Below, piece by piece: positions 23,230 to 31,329 of a stretch of 64,000 nt of DNA. The DNA is from an uncultured Oscillospiraceae bacterium (lineage in GTDB: Bacteria > Bacillota > Clostridia > Oscillospirales > Oscillospiraceae), in NCBI GenBank assembly GCA_934667095.1, contig CAKULE010000001.1:124001-188000 (forward strand), written 5' to 3'. The notes beneath the pieces were generated by a model. The model was not told the DNA's origin, did no database searches, and saw nothing but the letters and a program-made list of their open reading frames with translations. Within the stretch, counting starts at the first letter, position 1, and every line of letters begins with the position of its first letter. The position numbers were made by a program, and so were the translations under genes.

Positions 23230-23325
23230 TCATTCCCCTGTTTGCGGCAAAAGGGCTTCCAACTCAGAAGCGTCTAAAAGGGGCTGTTTGTTCAAATCGT
23301 ATGCTTTTGTTAAATCGGCAATCAT
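23230..23325 (-). CDS. Short hypothetical ORF in the island
   Basis: 31 codons: MIADLTKAYDLNKQ, then PLLDASELEALLPQTGE. ATGAGGA precedes the ATG closely, directly after the HTH frame. Such small genes travel with conjugative elements, but I recognise no family. It may be a remnant. Confidence 0.35.
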   Translation of the reverse strand: MIADLTKAYDLNKQPLLDASELEALLPQTGE

Positions 23326-23333
23326 TCCTCATT

Positions 23334-23570
23334 TCATATATTTTTTGCGTCAACTACAACGCGCACCGCGTTTACAGCAGCTTCATGTTCGCGCACATAG
23401 CGGGAAACGGTGTCAGAGCTGCGTCCCACAATCTCTGCCACTTCTTTGAAACTGCCGCGCTTTTGATAGAGTTCCCACATCAAGCCTTTTTCGACCTGCG
23501 TGACACGCGCATTTCTGCCATCCTCCGCATAAAAAATGTACGAGCCGCGCCACGCAAGCGCAAATTGTAC
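23334..23570 (-). CDS. Small HTH protein or remnant, start unclear
   Basis: The open frame ends in a convincing helix-turn-helix: GSFKEVAEIVGRSSDTVSRY followed by REHEAAVNAVRVVVDAKN. The first clear ATG in frame is at 23480 (48 codons), while the frame stays open to about 23570 and beyond through the fused dehydrogenase remnant. TTGACA on the minus strand at 23596-23591 could be a -35 box. The family (resolvase-like HTH of mobile elements) is a guess. Confidence 0.4.
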   Translation of the reverse strand, partial: VQFALAWRGSYIFYAEDGRNARVTQVEKGLMWELYQKRGSFKEVAEIVGRSSDTVSRYVREHEAAVNAVRVVVDAKNI

Positions 23571-23675
23571 ATCCCATAATATATATATACTGTCAAGGCT
23601 TTTCGGAAAAATTCTTGAAAACAGTCTTATTTTAATGAAATCCCGCTTTTCATCTAAGATAAATAGTTTCGGCGG

Positions 23676-23693
23676 GGAGAAACAGGTTTCTCC
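23676..23693. repeat. Perfect 18-bp palindrome at the pseudogene breakpoint
   Basis: 8-bp arms GGAGAAAC/GTTTCTCC with a 2-nt centre. It abuts the last homologous codon of the dehydrogenase remnant; possible insertion footprint. Confidence 0.5.
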
Positions 23694-23696
23694 GTG

Positions 23697-23937
23697 GGAG
23701 ATACGGTTTGCGACGAAGCCGATCTGGAGCACGATGGGATCCTTGCCCATGGCGCGGTAGAACGCCAGCGCCCGATCGAGCGCATCGTTACTGGTCCGGT
23801 CGCCCTTGGTCAGCTCCACAAGGGGGATGAGTTGGGGCGGATTGAAGGGGTGCGCGCCCACATAACGCTCGGGATGGTGGACTTTGCGGCGATGTTGGAG
23901 ATGCGCAGACCGTGACATTGTAGCCCTTCACGGGGAA
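23697..23937 (-). pseudogene. Decayed 3-hydroxyacyl-CoA dehydrogenase
   Basis: The minus strand reads ERYVGAHPFNPPQLIPLVEL, then TKGDRTSNDALDRALAF and VANRI, the signature (HxFNPP) and following helix of 3-hydroxyacyl/3-hydroxybutyryl-CoA dehydrogenase. Upstream the matching text GLRISNIAAKSTIP (about 23911-23871) is in another frame, so there is a frameshift. A further KGYNVTV (about 23927-23908) resembles the Rossmann N-terminus joined by deletion. The C-terminal domain is missing after VANRI. Beta-oxidation/butyrate-type enzyme, now dead. Confidence 0.75.
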
Positions 23938-24073
23938 GAACAAAATAGGATGCCTGTTTCATCTGGGAGAATCGACATATTATCTGCGCTTTGGCGGTAA
24001 AATGTTTGGTTTATATCACAGACACATCATATCACAGCGGTGGAGCCAATACAAAAAATCTTGACAGGCCGGG

Positions 24074-24111
24074 CGTAGAAAGAAAAAGACAGCCCCCGGA
24101 TGGGGGCTGTC
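24074..24111 (-). terminator. Terminator of the peptide-transport operon
   Basis: GACAGCCCCC (24088-24097) pairs with GGGGGCTGTC (24102-24111); on the minus strand TTTTTCTTTC follows. Confidence 0.85.
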
Positions 24112-24139
24112 GGAGAGGGTATTTCGGGGTCCGGAGGGG

Positions 24140-25093
24140 TCACAGGGGGTGGTGGCAGGCCACAAGGTGGCCGCTCTCCTCGGAGGCGACGGGAATCTCC
24201 TGCCGGCAGATGTCCGTTGCGTAGGGGCAGCGGGTGTGGAAGGGGCAGCCGGAAGGAGGATTGGACGGGCTGGGCAGCTCGCCGGAGATGAGGGACTTTT
24301 CCTGCCGGTCGTCGGGGTCGTTCACCGGCACGGCGTTCAGCAGAAAGCTGGTGTAGGGATGGCAGGGATGGGCGAAGATGTCCTCCGTGGGGCCACACTC
24401 GCACACCCGACCCAGATACATGATGCACACCCGGTCGGAAATGCGGTGGACCACGTTCAGGTCATGAGAGATGAAGAGGTAGGTCAGCCCGCGCTCTGCC
24501 TGCAGGTCGGCCAGCAGGTTCAGCACCTGCGCCTGAATGGACACGTCCAGTGCGGACACCGGTTCGTCACAGACGATGAGCTTGGGGTTGAGGGCCAGAG
24601 CCCGGGCGATGCCCACGCGCTGGCGCTGGCCGCCGGAGAACTGGTGGGGGAAGCGGTTCTTGTATTCCACCGGGATGCCGACCACCCGCAGCAGCTCCTC
24701 CACCGCTTCCTCCCGCTCCCGGCGGGTGCCCACGTGGTTGATGGCCAGAGGCTCCATCACGGAGTTCATGATGCTCAGCCGGGGATCAAGGCTGGCGTAG
24801 GGGTCCTGAAAGATGCACTGGATGTTCCGGCGGACCTTTCGGAATTCCCGCTTGCGCATGGCGGTGATCTCCTGATCCTCAAACCAGATCCTGCCCTCCG
24901 TGGGGCGCAGCAGACCGAGGATCAGGCGGCCCAGCGTGCTTTTGCCGCAGCCGCTCTCGCCCACGAGACCGAGAGTCTCGCCCTGATAGATGGTGATGTC
25001 CACATCGGAGACGGCGTGGACCTGATTGCGCCCGGCGGGGAAGGTCTTGACCAGTCCCTCACCGCGCAGCAGAATGGTTTTTTCCTGCGACAT
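24140..25093 (-). CDS. Oligopeptide/dipeptide ABC transporter ATPase (OppF/DppF type)
   Basis: A 317-aa ATPase: Walker A GESGCGKSTLGRLILGLL, Q-loop FQDPYASLDPRLS, signature FSGGQRQRVGIARAL, Walker B LIVCDEPVSALDVS, H-loop FISHDLNVVHR. The C-terminal oligopeptide-ATPase extension has CPFHTRCPYATDIC, a Cys set known to bind an Fe-S cluster in relatives. It energises peptide import together with the OppD-like partner. It is the last gene of the operon, 2 nt after oppD. ATG 25093 has AGAAGGAGG. Confidence 0.92.
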   Translation of the reverse strand: MSQEKTILLRGEGLVKTFPAGRNQVHAVSDVDITIYQGETLGLVGESGCGKSTLGRLILGLLRPTEGRIWFEDQEITAMRKREFRKVRRNIQCIFQDPYASLDPRLSIMNSVMEPLAINHVGTRREREEAVEELLRVVGIPVEYKNRFPHQFSGGQRQRVGIARALALNPKLIVCDEPVSALDVSIQAQVLNLLADLQAERGLTYLFISHDLNVVHRISDRVCIMYLGRVCECGPTEDIFAHPCHPYTSFLLNAVPVNDPDDRQEKSLISGELPSPSNPPSGCPFHTRCPYATDICRQEIPVASEESGHLVACHHPL

Positions 25094-25095
25094 GG

Positions 25096-26115
25096 TCAGC
25101 CCTCCTTCTGGCACTGGATACACCGGACCTGATGCCCGGGGCAGATCTCGCACATATCAGGCAGCACCTGACGGCAGGCGTCGGTGGCGTACTGACAGCG
25201 CGGGGCGAAGCGGCAACCCTCCGGCATCTCGGACAGCATGGGCACTGTGCCCGGGATGCTCTGGAGGCGGCTGCTCTCGTTGCGGCTGGGCAGCGAGTTC
25301 AGCAGGCCGCGGGTGTACGGATGGGTGGGGTGGTGGAACAGCTCATAGACATCCGCCCGCTCCACGATCTTGCCGGCGTACATGACGTAGACCAGATCGC
25401 AGATTTCGGCCACCACGCCCAGATCGTGGGTGATGAGCAGAACAGAGGTGCCTGACTCCTGCTGGAGCCGGCGCATCAGCTGGAGGATCTGGGCCTCGAT
25501 GGTCACGTCAAGGGCGGTGGTAGGCTCGTCCGCGATGAGCAGGTCGGGCTTGCAGATCATGGCCGCACTGATCATCACGCGCTGACGCAGGCCGCCGCTG
25601 AGCTCGTGGGGGTAGCAGGAATAGCGCTTCTCCGGCTCTGGGATACCCACGCTGCGGAACATCTCCACCACGCGGGCCCGGGCCTCAGCCTTGCTGACCT
25701 GCTGGTGCAGGCGCAGGACCTCCGCCACCTGCGGCCCCACCCGGAGGACGGGGTTCAGGCTGCTCATGGGCTCCTGAAAGATCAGGGTCAGCCGGTCGCC
25801 GTAGAGCTCGCGGCGCTCCTTGGGGGTGTAGGCCAGAAAATCGTTCCCGCAGAAGGATACGGAGCCGTTGGCGATTCTGCCGCCGGTGGGCAGCAGGCCC
25901 ATGATGGAGTTGGCCATCATGCTCTTGCCGCAGCCGCTCTCACCCACAAGACCGACGATCTTGCCCCGGGGGATCTCCAGATCCACGCCGTCTACGGGGT
26001 AGAGGCTGCCCTTCCGGGTGGCCAGGCAGGTCCGCAGGCCGCTGATCGACAGCACAGGGGCATTAGGGTCGGCAGCCGCCGCCTGTGATGAAATTTTATC
26101 TTGTTGCGTTTTCAT
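25096..26115 (-). CDS. Oligopeptide/dipeptide ABC transporter ATPase (OppD/DppD type)
   Basis: A 339-aa partner ATPase: Walker A GESGCGKSMMANSIMGLL, signature LSGGLRQRVMISAAM, Walker B LLIADEPTTALDVT, H-loop LITHDLGVVAEI, and C-terminal CRFAPRCQYATDAC cluster motif. It forms the heterodimeric motor with the downstream ATPase. ATG 26115 is chosen because AAAGGAG is 7 nt upstream; ATG 26121 would be too close. Confidence 0.92.
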   Translation of the reverse strand: MKTQQDKISSQAAAADPNAPVLSISGLRTCLATRKGSLYPVDGVDLEIPRGKIVGLVGESGCGKSMMANSIMGLLPTGGRIANGSVSFCGNDFLAYTPKERRELYGDRLTLIFQEPMSSLNPVLRVGPQVAEVLRLHQQVSKAEARARVVEMFRSVGIPEPEKRYSCYPHELSGGLRQRVMISAAMICKPDLLIADEPTTALDVTIEAQILQLMRRLQQESGTSVLLITHDLGVVAEICDLVYVMYAGKIVERADVYELFHHPTHPYTRGLLNSLPSRNESSRLQSIPGTVPMLSEMPEGCRFAPRCQYATDACRQVLPDMCEICPGHQVRCIQCQKEG

Positions 26116-26136
26116 CCGCATGCTCCTTTCCTGGGA

Positions 26137-27009
26137 TCAGCGCCGCAGCTTCGGATCGAATGCGTCGCGCAGACCGTCGCCCATCAGGTTAAGGGAGAGG
26201 ACGGTGAGCATGATCGCAAGGCCGGGGAAGATGGTGATGTACGTATTGTGGCGCAGGAAGTCTTTGCCGTTGGAGAGCATGGCGCCCCACTCCGGGATGG
26301 GGGCGGGGATGCCCACGCCGAGGAAGCTCAGGCCCGCGCAGGCGATGATGGCCGAGCCGACGCTCAGCGTGGCCTGCACGATGATGGGGGCCAGACAGTT
26401 GGGGATGATGTGCTTCATGATGATGAGCGCGCTGGAGGCGCCGGTGGTGCGGGCGGCCTCCACGTACTCGGCGTTTTTGATCTGCAGCACCGAGGCGCGC
26501 ATGATGCGGCAGTACCGCGGAATGTTGGAGATGCCCACGGCCAGCATCATGTTGAACGTGCTCTTGCCCAGTGCGGAGACGATGGCCAGATTGAGCAGCA
26601 GGCTGGGGATGGCTAGCAGGATGTCCATGCAGCGCATCATGGTGGCGTCGTAAGCGCCGCCGTAGTAGCCGGCGGTGGCGCCCAGAATGCTGCCGAATAC
26701 GCAGGCGATGGCCACCGACACCAGACCCACCAGCAGGCTGACCCGCGCGCCGTAGAGGATACGGCTGAAGATGTCGCGGCCGAACTCGTCCGTGCCGAAC
26801 AGGTGGGCGGAGCTGGGATGCTGCAGGGCTTCGGCGTAGACCTGCTCATAGGGGTCATAGGGGGCGAGCTTGTCTGCGAAGACGGCCACGAAGATGATGA
26901 GGAGCAGGATCACCATGCCCACAACGGCGGCCTTGTTCTTGCGGAACTCGTTCCAGACGGAGATGAAATAACTCTCGTTTTTGATTTTTTGGGGTTTTGC
27001 AGCGTTCAT
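26137..27009 (-). CDS. Peptide ABC transporter permease (OppC/DppC type)
   Basis: A 290-aa inner-membrane permease. N-terminal OppC_N helix (KAAVVGMVILLLIIFVAVFA), then HLFGTDEFGRDIFSRILYGARVSL (family signature, quoted around residues 75-95), the EAA loop EAARTTGASSALIIMKHIIPN and about six helices. It forms the channel with the OppB-like permease. ATG 27009 has GGGAGGTGAG; 5 nt after the previous gene. Confidence 0.93.
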   Translation of the reverse strand: MNAAKPQKIKNESYFISVWNEFRKNKAAVVGMVILLLIIFVAVFADKLAPYDPYEQVYAEALQHPSSAHLFGTDEFGRDIFSRILYGARVSLLVGLVSVAIACVFGSILGATAGYYGGAYDATMMRCMDILLAIPSLLLNLAIVSALGKSTFNMMLAVGISNIPRYCRIMRASVLQIKNAEYVEAARTTGASSALIIMKHIIPNCLAPIIVQATLSVGSAIIACAGLSFLGVGIPAPIPEWGAMLSNGKDFLRHNTYITIFPGLAIMLTVLSLNLMGDGLRDAFDPKLRR

Positions 27010-27014
27010 GCTTC

Positions 27015-27953
27015 TCACCTCCCGTTGCTCAGGCTGGTTTTGATCCGCGGGTCGATAAAGGCGTAGATGATATCAACCAGCAGGTTATTGATACAGTAGA
27101 TAAAGGCGATCATCAGCACACCGCCCATGACCATCGGGTAATTGCTGGAGCGGATGGAGTCCACCATCAGCTTGCCGATGCCGGGGATGGCGAAAATGCT
27201 CTCCGTGATGACCGAGCCGCCCAGCAGCACGCCGAACTGGAGGGCAATGGTGGTGATGATGGGGATCAGGGCGTTCTGCAGGGCGTGCTTCGTGATGATG
27301 ATGAACTTCTTCTGGCCCTTGGCCTTGGCGAAGTTGATGTAGTCCTGATTGATGACCTCCAGCATGCTGGAACGGGTCATGCGGGCGATGATGGCCATAC
27401 AGCCGTAGCCGATGGTCAATGCCGGCAGGATTATCTGGGCAAAGGTCCCGTAGCCCGAGATGGGCAGCCATCTCAGCTTGACGCCGAACAGAAGCATCAG
27501 CAGCAGGCCCTGCCAGAAGTGGGGCATGGACACGCCGCCCAGCGCGAAGAGCATGCACAGGTTATCGAAGATGGAGTTGTGCTTCACCGCTGCGATCACG
27601 CCGAAGGTCACGCCCAGAACGACAGCCAGTGCCGCGGACGCGCAGGCCAGCGTCAAGGTCTTGGGCAGGCACTCCAGCAGACGGTTTATCACCGGCTTGC
27701 CGTTCTGGTAAGACAGCCCCAGATCTCCGTGCAGCAGGTTCCAAACATATCTGCCGTAGCGCACCCAGAAGGGATCGTCCAGCCCCAGCTCCTCATGGAT
27801 CTGGGCGATGGCCTCCGGGGTGGCCGCTTCGTCGCCGAGCAATGCCTGTGCCGGGTCTCCGGGAGTGATATAGAGCAGGGTGAAGATGATCAGCGTCACT
27901 CCCAGAAGAACGGGGATCAGTGCAATGAGCCGTTTGATTATATATTTTGCCAT
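27015..27953 (-). CDS. Peptide ABC transporter permease (OppB/DppB type)
   Basis: A 312-aa permease: N-terminal KRLIALIPVLLGVTLIIF helix, GDPAQALLGDEA region, DLGLSYQNGKPV, the EAA loop FAKAKGQKKFIIITKHALQN (20 residues) and the C-terminal YCINNLLVDIIYAFIDPRI. This is the first of the two permease genes. ATG 27953 has AAGAGGAAAG. Confidence 0.93.
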   Translation of the reverse strand: MAKYIIKRLIALIPVLLGVTLIIFTLLYITPGDPAQALLGDEAATPEAIAQIHEELGLDDPFWVRYGRYVWNLLHGDLGLSYQNGKPVINRLLECLPKTLTLACASAALAVVLGVTFGVIAAVKHNSIFDNLCMLFALGGVSMPHFWQGLLLMLLFGVKLRWLPISGYGTFAQIILPALTIGYGCMAIIARMTRSSMLEVINQDYINFAKAKGQKKFIIITKHALQNALIPIITTIALQFGVLLGGSVITESIFAIPGIGKLMVDSIRSSNYPMVMGGVLMIAFIYCINNLLVDIIYAFIDPRIKTSLSNGR

Positions 27954-27998
27954 AGCGCTTTCCTCTTTTATCGTTTACTGCCGACCATCCGAAGGAGC

Positions 27999-28820
27999 TT
28001 AGAAGAACTTCTTGGCCCAGGTCGCCTTGTCCTGCAGAGCCATCTTGTAGCCGAAGGCGTGGTGGTCCTCATCCACGGCGAGGATCTCCTTCAGGTAGCC
28101 GGCGGCGCGCTCGTCATCGCCGCTGATCCAGTGGCAGTAGACCACGGCACCGTACAGCTCGGTGATGATGCGCTTGGCCATGCTGCGGTCCACCTCGCGG
28201 TCGAACTCGTCAATGCTGGTCTGGCCGGTGTACAGCAGGCAGCGCTTCAGGTACATCAGGTCGCCCTTCTCCACGGGGGTGTCGGGGGTGATGTCGGCGA
28301 TGGAGGCCAGCGCCTTGTCGGTCTGGCCCATGTGCAGGTAGGACATGAAAATCCAGTCGCGCTCGGGGGGAGTGTTGTTGGTGCCGTTCTTCACGTGCCA
28401 CTCGATGCCGCGGCGGAAGCACTCAATGGCCTCCTCATACTGCTCGAGGAAGTAGTGAGCCACGCCGCGGAAGTGCCACTTCCAGGCATCGGTGTCGTCC
28501 AGGCGGGTGGAGAGAGTCAGGTCAGCCAGAGCCTGCGGATAGCGGTCCTGAGAGAGAAACTTGCGGCCGCGGTTGTAGTACTGGTCGCCGTTGAAGGGCT
28601 GCAGGGCCAAGGCCTGAGAGAAGCTCTCGATGGACTTCTCAAAGTCGTCGTTGAAGTACAGAATGCCGCGGGAGACCCAGGCGATGAAGTCCTTGGGGTC
28701 CTTCTTCAGCTTGGCCTCGACCTCCTTCAGCATATCCTCGTCCATCACGATGGGGCCGCGGGTGGCGCCGCCAGCCTGCATGATCTTGATCTGTCTCTCC
28801 TGAATTTTTTCGTGACTCAT
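27999..28820 (-). CDS. TPR-repeat protein of the peptide operon
   Basis: A 273-aa soluble protein with tetratricopeptide repeats: AWVSRGILYFNDDFEKSIES, YYNRGRKFLSQDRYPQALAD, WHFRGVAHYFLEQYEEAIEC, and a fourth near DWIFMSYLHMGQTDKALAS. There is no signal peptide. TPRs make protein contacts; placement between the S9 peptidase and permease genes suggests it tethers the peptidase to the transporter, but this is inference. AAGGAGAACTTACC precedes the ATG. Confidence 0.75.
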   Translation of the reverse strand: MSHEKIQERQIKIMQAGGATRGPIVMDEDMLKEVEAKLKKDPKDFIAWVSRGILYFNDDFEKSIESFSQALALQPFNGDQYYNRGRKFLSQDRYPQALADLTLSTRLDDTDAWKWHFRGVAHYFLEQYEEAIECFRRGIEWHVKNGTNNTPPERDWIFMSYLHMGQTDKALASIADITPDTPVEKGDLMYLKRCLLYTGQTSIDEFDREVDRSMAKRIITELYGAVVYCHWISGDDERAAGYLKEILAVDEDHHAFGYKMALQDKATWAKKFF

Positions 28821-28865
28821 GGTAAGTTCTCCTTTACATTGATTTTGGGTTGCGAGCCATGGGGC

Positions 28866-30869
28866 TCAGTTTTCGGTCAGGTAACGGTCCACCCATGCGG
28901 TGAGCTCGTTCAGTCGGCGGATGCGGCTGCGGGGCGCGCCGGAACGGGACAGTTCGTGGCAGGAGTGGCGGAAAATGCACATCCGGGTGGGCACGCCGCG
29001 CAGCTGCAGCGCGGTGTACATCTGCATGGCCCCGCTGAGGGTGCAGCGGTGGTCATCAAAGGAGTGAAGGAACAGGGTGGGGGTCACCACGTTCATGGCG
29101 TAGGTGTAGGGGGACTGCTCCCGCAGCAGCTCCTCGTGATCCCACGGGGTGCCGCCGTATACGCCGGGGGTGCCCCACACGCCGCAGTCCGTCACGCCGT
29201 AGTCGGCGGTGATGTTGGAGATGGACCGCATGGACACCGCGGCGCGGAAGCGCTTGGTGTGGGTGATGCACCAGTTGGTCATATACCCGCCGTAGGAGCC
29301 GCCCATCACCGCCAGCCGCTGGGGATCGATGGCGGGGTACTGCTCCAGCACGAAGTCGGTCCACTCCATGATGTCGGCGAAGTCCCGGGTGCCCCGGCAG
29401 GCGCGGATATCGGCAAAGGCCTCGCCGTTGCCGGCCGAGCCGCGGGGGTTGCAGAAGAAGACGAAGTAGCCCTTGCCGGCCAGCAGCTGCATCTCGTGGA
29501 AGAAGCCGCCGGTGAAGGCCGCCCGGGGGCCGCCGTGGATCTCGAGGATGCCGGGGTAGGTCTTGGCGGGGTCGTAGCCCACGGGTTCTATGACGAAGCC
29601 GCTGACGAGGAAGCCGTCCTTATCCCGGAACTGGAACTTGCGGGGGGTGCTGAGGGCGCAGCCCTCCAGCGCGGCGGTGTTTACCTGGCTGAGGGCATGG
29701 ACGCTGCCATCCTCCACCCGGAACAGCTCCTGAAGGGCCCCGGTGGTGCCGGTGGCCAGCAGGACCCCGCCGCGGATGGCGAAGCTGTCAGGGATGAAGT
29801 CCGCGCTGTTGAGGCGCTGGGGCTCCATGCCGGGCTTCCAGCGGTTGATGTAGGCGGCGGTGTCGCAGGTGGTGAAGTAGTAGAGGTAACCATCGTCCGC
29901 CGCCCGGAAAGTGGTCCCGCTGCCGTAGCGGCAGTCGGAGCAGGTCTTGCTGCCGAAATCCTCCCGGCTGTGGGTGTGGCGCAGACGCATCTCACCCCCC
30001 GCGAGGGGCAGGGTGTACAGGTGGTGATTGGGGAAGGGCCCCTCGCCGTTCCACGGGGCGGCGGCCACCACCAGCTCCTTGCCGAGGAAGGCGAGACCCA
30101 TGATCTGGTAGGAGCCGGGGGTCAGCAGAGTCCTGGTCTGCCCGGAGAGGGTATCGAACAGAAAGACCCCATGGGTGCGCACATACATGCGGCCGTAGCT
30201 GACGCCGCTGAAGGCGATGTACCGGCCGTCGGGGCTGACGGTGGACTGGGAGGTCTCGAACTCGGGCTCGGTCAAGGCGGTGAGCTGCTGCCGGTCCGTG
30301 TCGTAGAGGTAGAGGGAGTGGCGCTCCTTGTTGACGAAGCCCCGGCCGTCGGCCACGAAGGGCAGCTCGTCGCAGACCTCGAAGTCGTCCTCCAGTTTCC
30401 ACTCCGCCAGCGCCTGTGCCCGCTCAGATTCGGGCAGGGACTCAATGTCGGGCCGGGCGTTGTCCCGGATGGAGGCAAGCAGAAACAGCCCCGGCTTTAC
30501 GGCCCGGGCCGTGGCGCCCCGCAGGGGCACCCGGAAGAGCTCGTGCTCCTCCTGCGTGCTCAGGTCCCGCTCCTGGAAGACGGTGAGATACCCACCCTGA
30601 CGGACGTAGTCCTTGTCGGCCTGTTCCCGCAGGGCAGGAAACACGATCCGGGCCCCGCCGGGGCAGCAGAAGCTGCGGGCTCCCTCGGTGCCGGGAATGG
30701 GCTCAAAGGCGCTGCCGTCCAGTCCGCAGCGCCAGAGGGCCGTGTCGTAGGAGTTGCTCTCCTTCACCGCCTGAGACAGGCAGAAGACGGCGGAATCGCT
30801 CGCCGGCATGATCTCAAGGGCGGAGAAAAAACGATAGTTCAGAAAATCCTCATGGGTAATAACTCGCAA
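28866..30869 (-). CDS. S9 family prolyl oligopeptidase-like serine peptidase
   Basis: A 667-aa cytoplasmic peptidase. The N-terminal beta-propeller (DPP/PreP-like WD-like blades such as STVSPDGRYIAFSG) gates the active site. The C-terminal alpha/beta hydrolase has the nucleophile GGSYGGYM, Asp in LHSFDDHRC, and His in RHSCHELS. It cleaves short peptides, likely those imported by this operon. The start is TTG 30869 (AAAGGGGGATGCGC upstream); readings further 5' lack a ribosome site. No signal peptide is seen. Confidence 0.85.
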   Translation of the reverse strand: MRVITHEDFLNYRFFSALEIMPASDSAVFCLSQAVKESNSYDTALWRCGLDGSAFEPIPGTEGARSFCCPGGARIVFPALREQADKDYVRQGGYLTVFQERDLSTQEEHELFRVPLRGATARAVKPGLFLLASIRDNARPDIESLPESERAQALAEWKLEDDFEVCDELPFVADGRGFVNKERHSLYLYDTDRQQLTALTEPEFETSQSTVSPDGRYIAFSGVSYGRMYVRTHGVFLFDTLSGQTRTLLTPGSYQIMGLAFLGKELVVAAAPWNGEGPFPNHHLYTLPLAGGEMRLRHTHSREDFGSKTCSDCRYGSGTTFRAADDGYLYYFTTCDTAAYINRWKPGMEPQRLNSADFIPDSFAIRGGVLLATGTTGALQELFRVEDGSVHALSQVNTAALEGCALSTPRKFQFRDKDGFLVSGFVIEPVGYDPAKTYPGILEIHGGPRAAFTGGFFHEMQLLAGKGYFVFFCNPRGSAGNGEAFADIRACRGTRDFADIMEWTDFVLEQYPAIDPQRLAVMGGSYGGYMTNWCITHTKRFRAAVSMRSISNITADYGVTDCGVWGTPGVYGGTPWDHEELLREQSPYTYAMNVVTPTLFLHSFDDHRCTLSGAMQMYTALQLRGVPTRMCIFRHSCHELSRSGAPRSRIRRLNELTAWVDRYLTEN

Positions 30870-30889
30870 AGCGCATCCCCCTTTTACAG

Positions 30890-30932
30890 CGAGAGGCTGC
30901 CATAAACGGTCCCCGCTCACGACAGCCTCTCG
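30890..30932 (-). repeat. Intercistronic inverted repeat before the S9 peptidase
   Basis: CGAGAGGCTG (30890-30899) and CAGCCTCTCG (30923-30932) form a 10-bp stem with a 23-nt loop. There is no T-run, so it may stabilise or process the polycistronic mRNA rather than terminate it. Confidence 0.5.
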
Positions 30933-30942
30933 ATCTAAGTTC

Positions 30943-31308
30943 TTACGCGTCCTTCTTCGCGGCAGTGATCACGATGCCGAGAAGCATTCCTTCGCCAAGG
31001 ACGGAACCGGTGTGGGTCACGCGGGCCGGCTGGAAGCCGTCCTCCACCCACTCGGTCCAAGCCCGGTTGAATTCGTCCAGATCCTCCGCGTTCTTCAGGA
31101 TGATCTCCGCGCGGAGCACGTGCCGCTTGTCAGAGCCATACTGTTCCAGCAGCTCGTCGTAGCGGTGGAGCAGGGCAGTGGCCTGCTCGTACATGGTCAT
31201 GGGGCGCTGGGTGGCGCCGGCCGCCGCGTGGATCTCAAAGTAAAGGACGCCGTTGTACTCCACGATGCGGCTGGCGCGGCCGTGGGGCTCGTGATGGATG
31301 ACTTCCAT
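30943..31308 (-). CDS. RidA/YjgF-family protein
   Basis: A 121-aa protein with the chorismate-mutase-like fold of RidA: RIVEYNGVLYFEIHAAAG, EQATALLHRYDELLEQYGSD, VLRAEIILKNAEDLDEFNRAW (conserved spacing). RidA proteins hydrolyse reactive enamines/imines left by PLP enzymes; some in transporter operons have other deaminase roles. The usual catalytic Arg and Glu near the C-terminus are not obvious here, which hints at a different role. It lies 21 nt after the binding-protein gene. Confidence 0.75.
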   Translation of the reverse strand: MEVIHHEPHGRASRIVEYNGVLYFEIHAAAGATQRPMTMYEQATALLHRYDELLEQYGSDKRHVLRAEIILKNAEDLDEFNRAWTEWVEDGFQPARVTHTGSVLGEGMLLGIVITAAKKDA

Positions 31309-31329
31309 ACTCAGCTATTCTCCTATCTT

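Larger units (their letters stand above)
22841..24073. mobile_element. AT-richer degraded island, probable mobile-element scar
   Basis: About 1.2 kb with visibly lower GC than both flanks and no intact large gene. It holds two hairpins (22951-22970; 23117-23144), a short ORF, an HTH reading frame and a decayed dehydrogenase fragment, all on the minus strand. The palindrome GGAGAAAC-AG-GTTTCTCC (23676-23693) sits exactly where dehydrogenase homology stops. No transposase or integrase was found, so the element type is unknown. Confidence 0.45.

Noticed and set aside
23301..23579. Plus-strand 92-codon frame in the degraded island
   Set aside because: It is antisense to the HTH frame, with no ribosome site or recognisable domain.
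26997..30905. A 1302-codon open frame on the plus strand across the peptide operon
   Set aside because: It is antisense to five clear genes, has the His/Gly/Val/Asp-rich composition of a GC-skewed shadow frame, and lacks a ribosome site.
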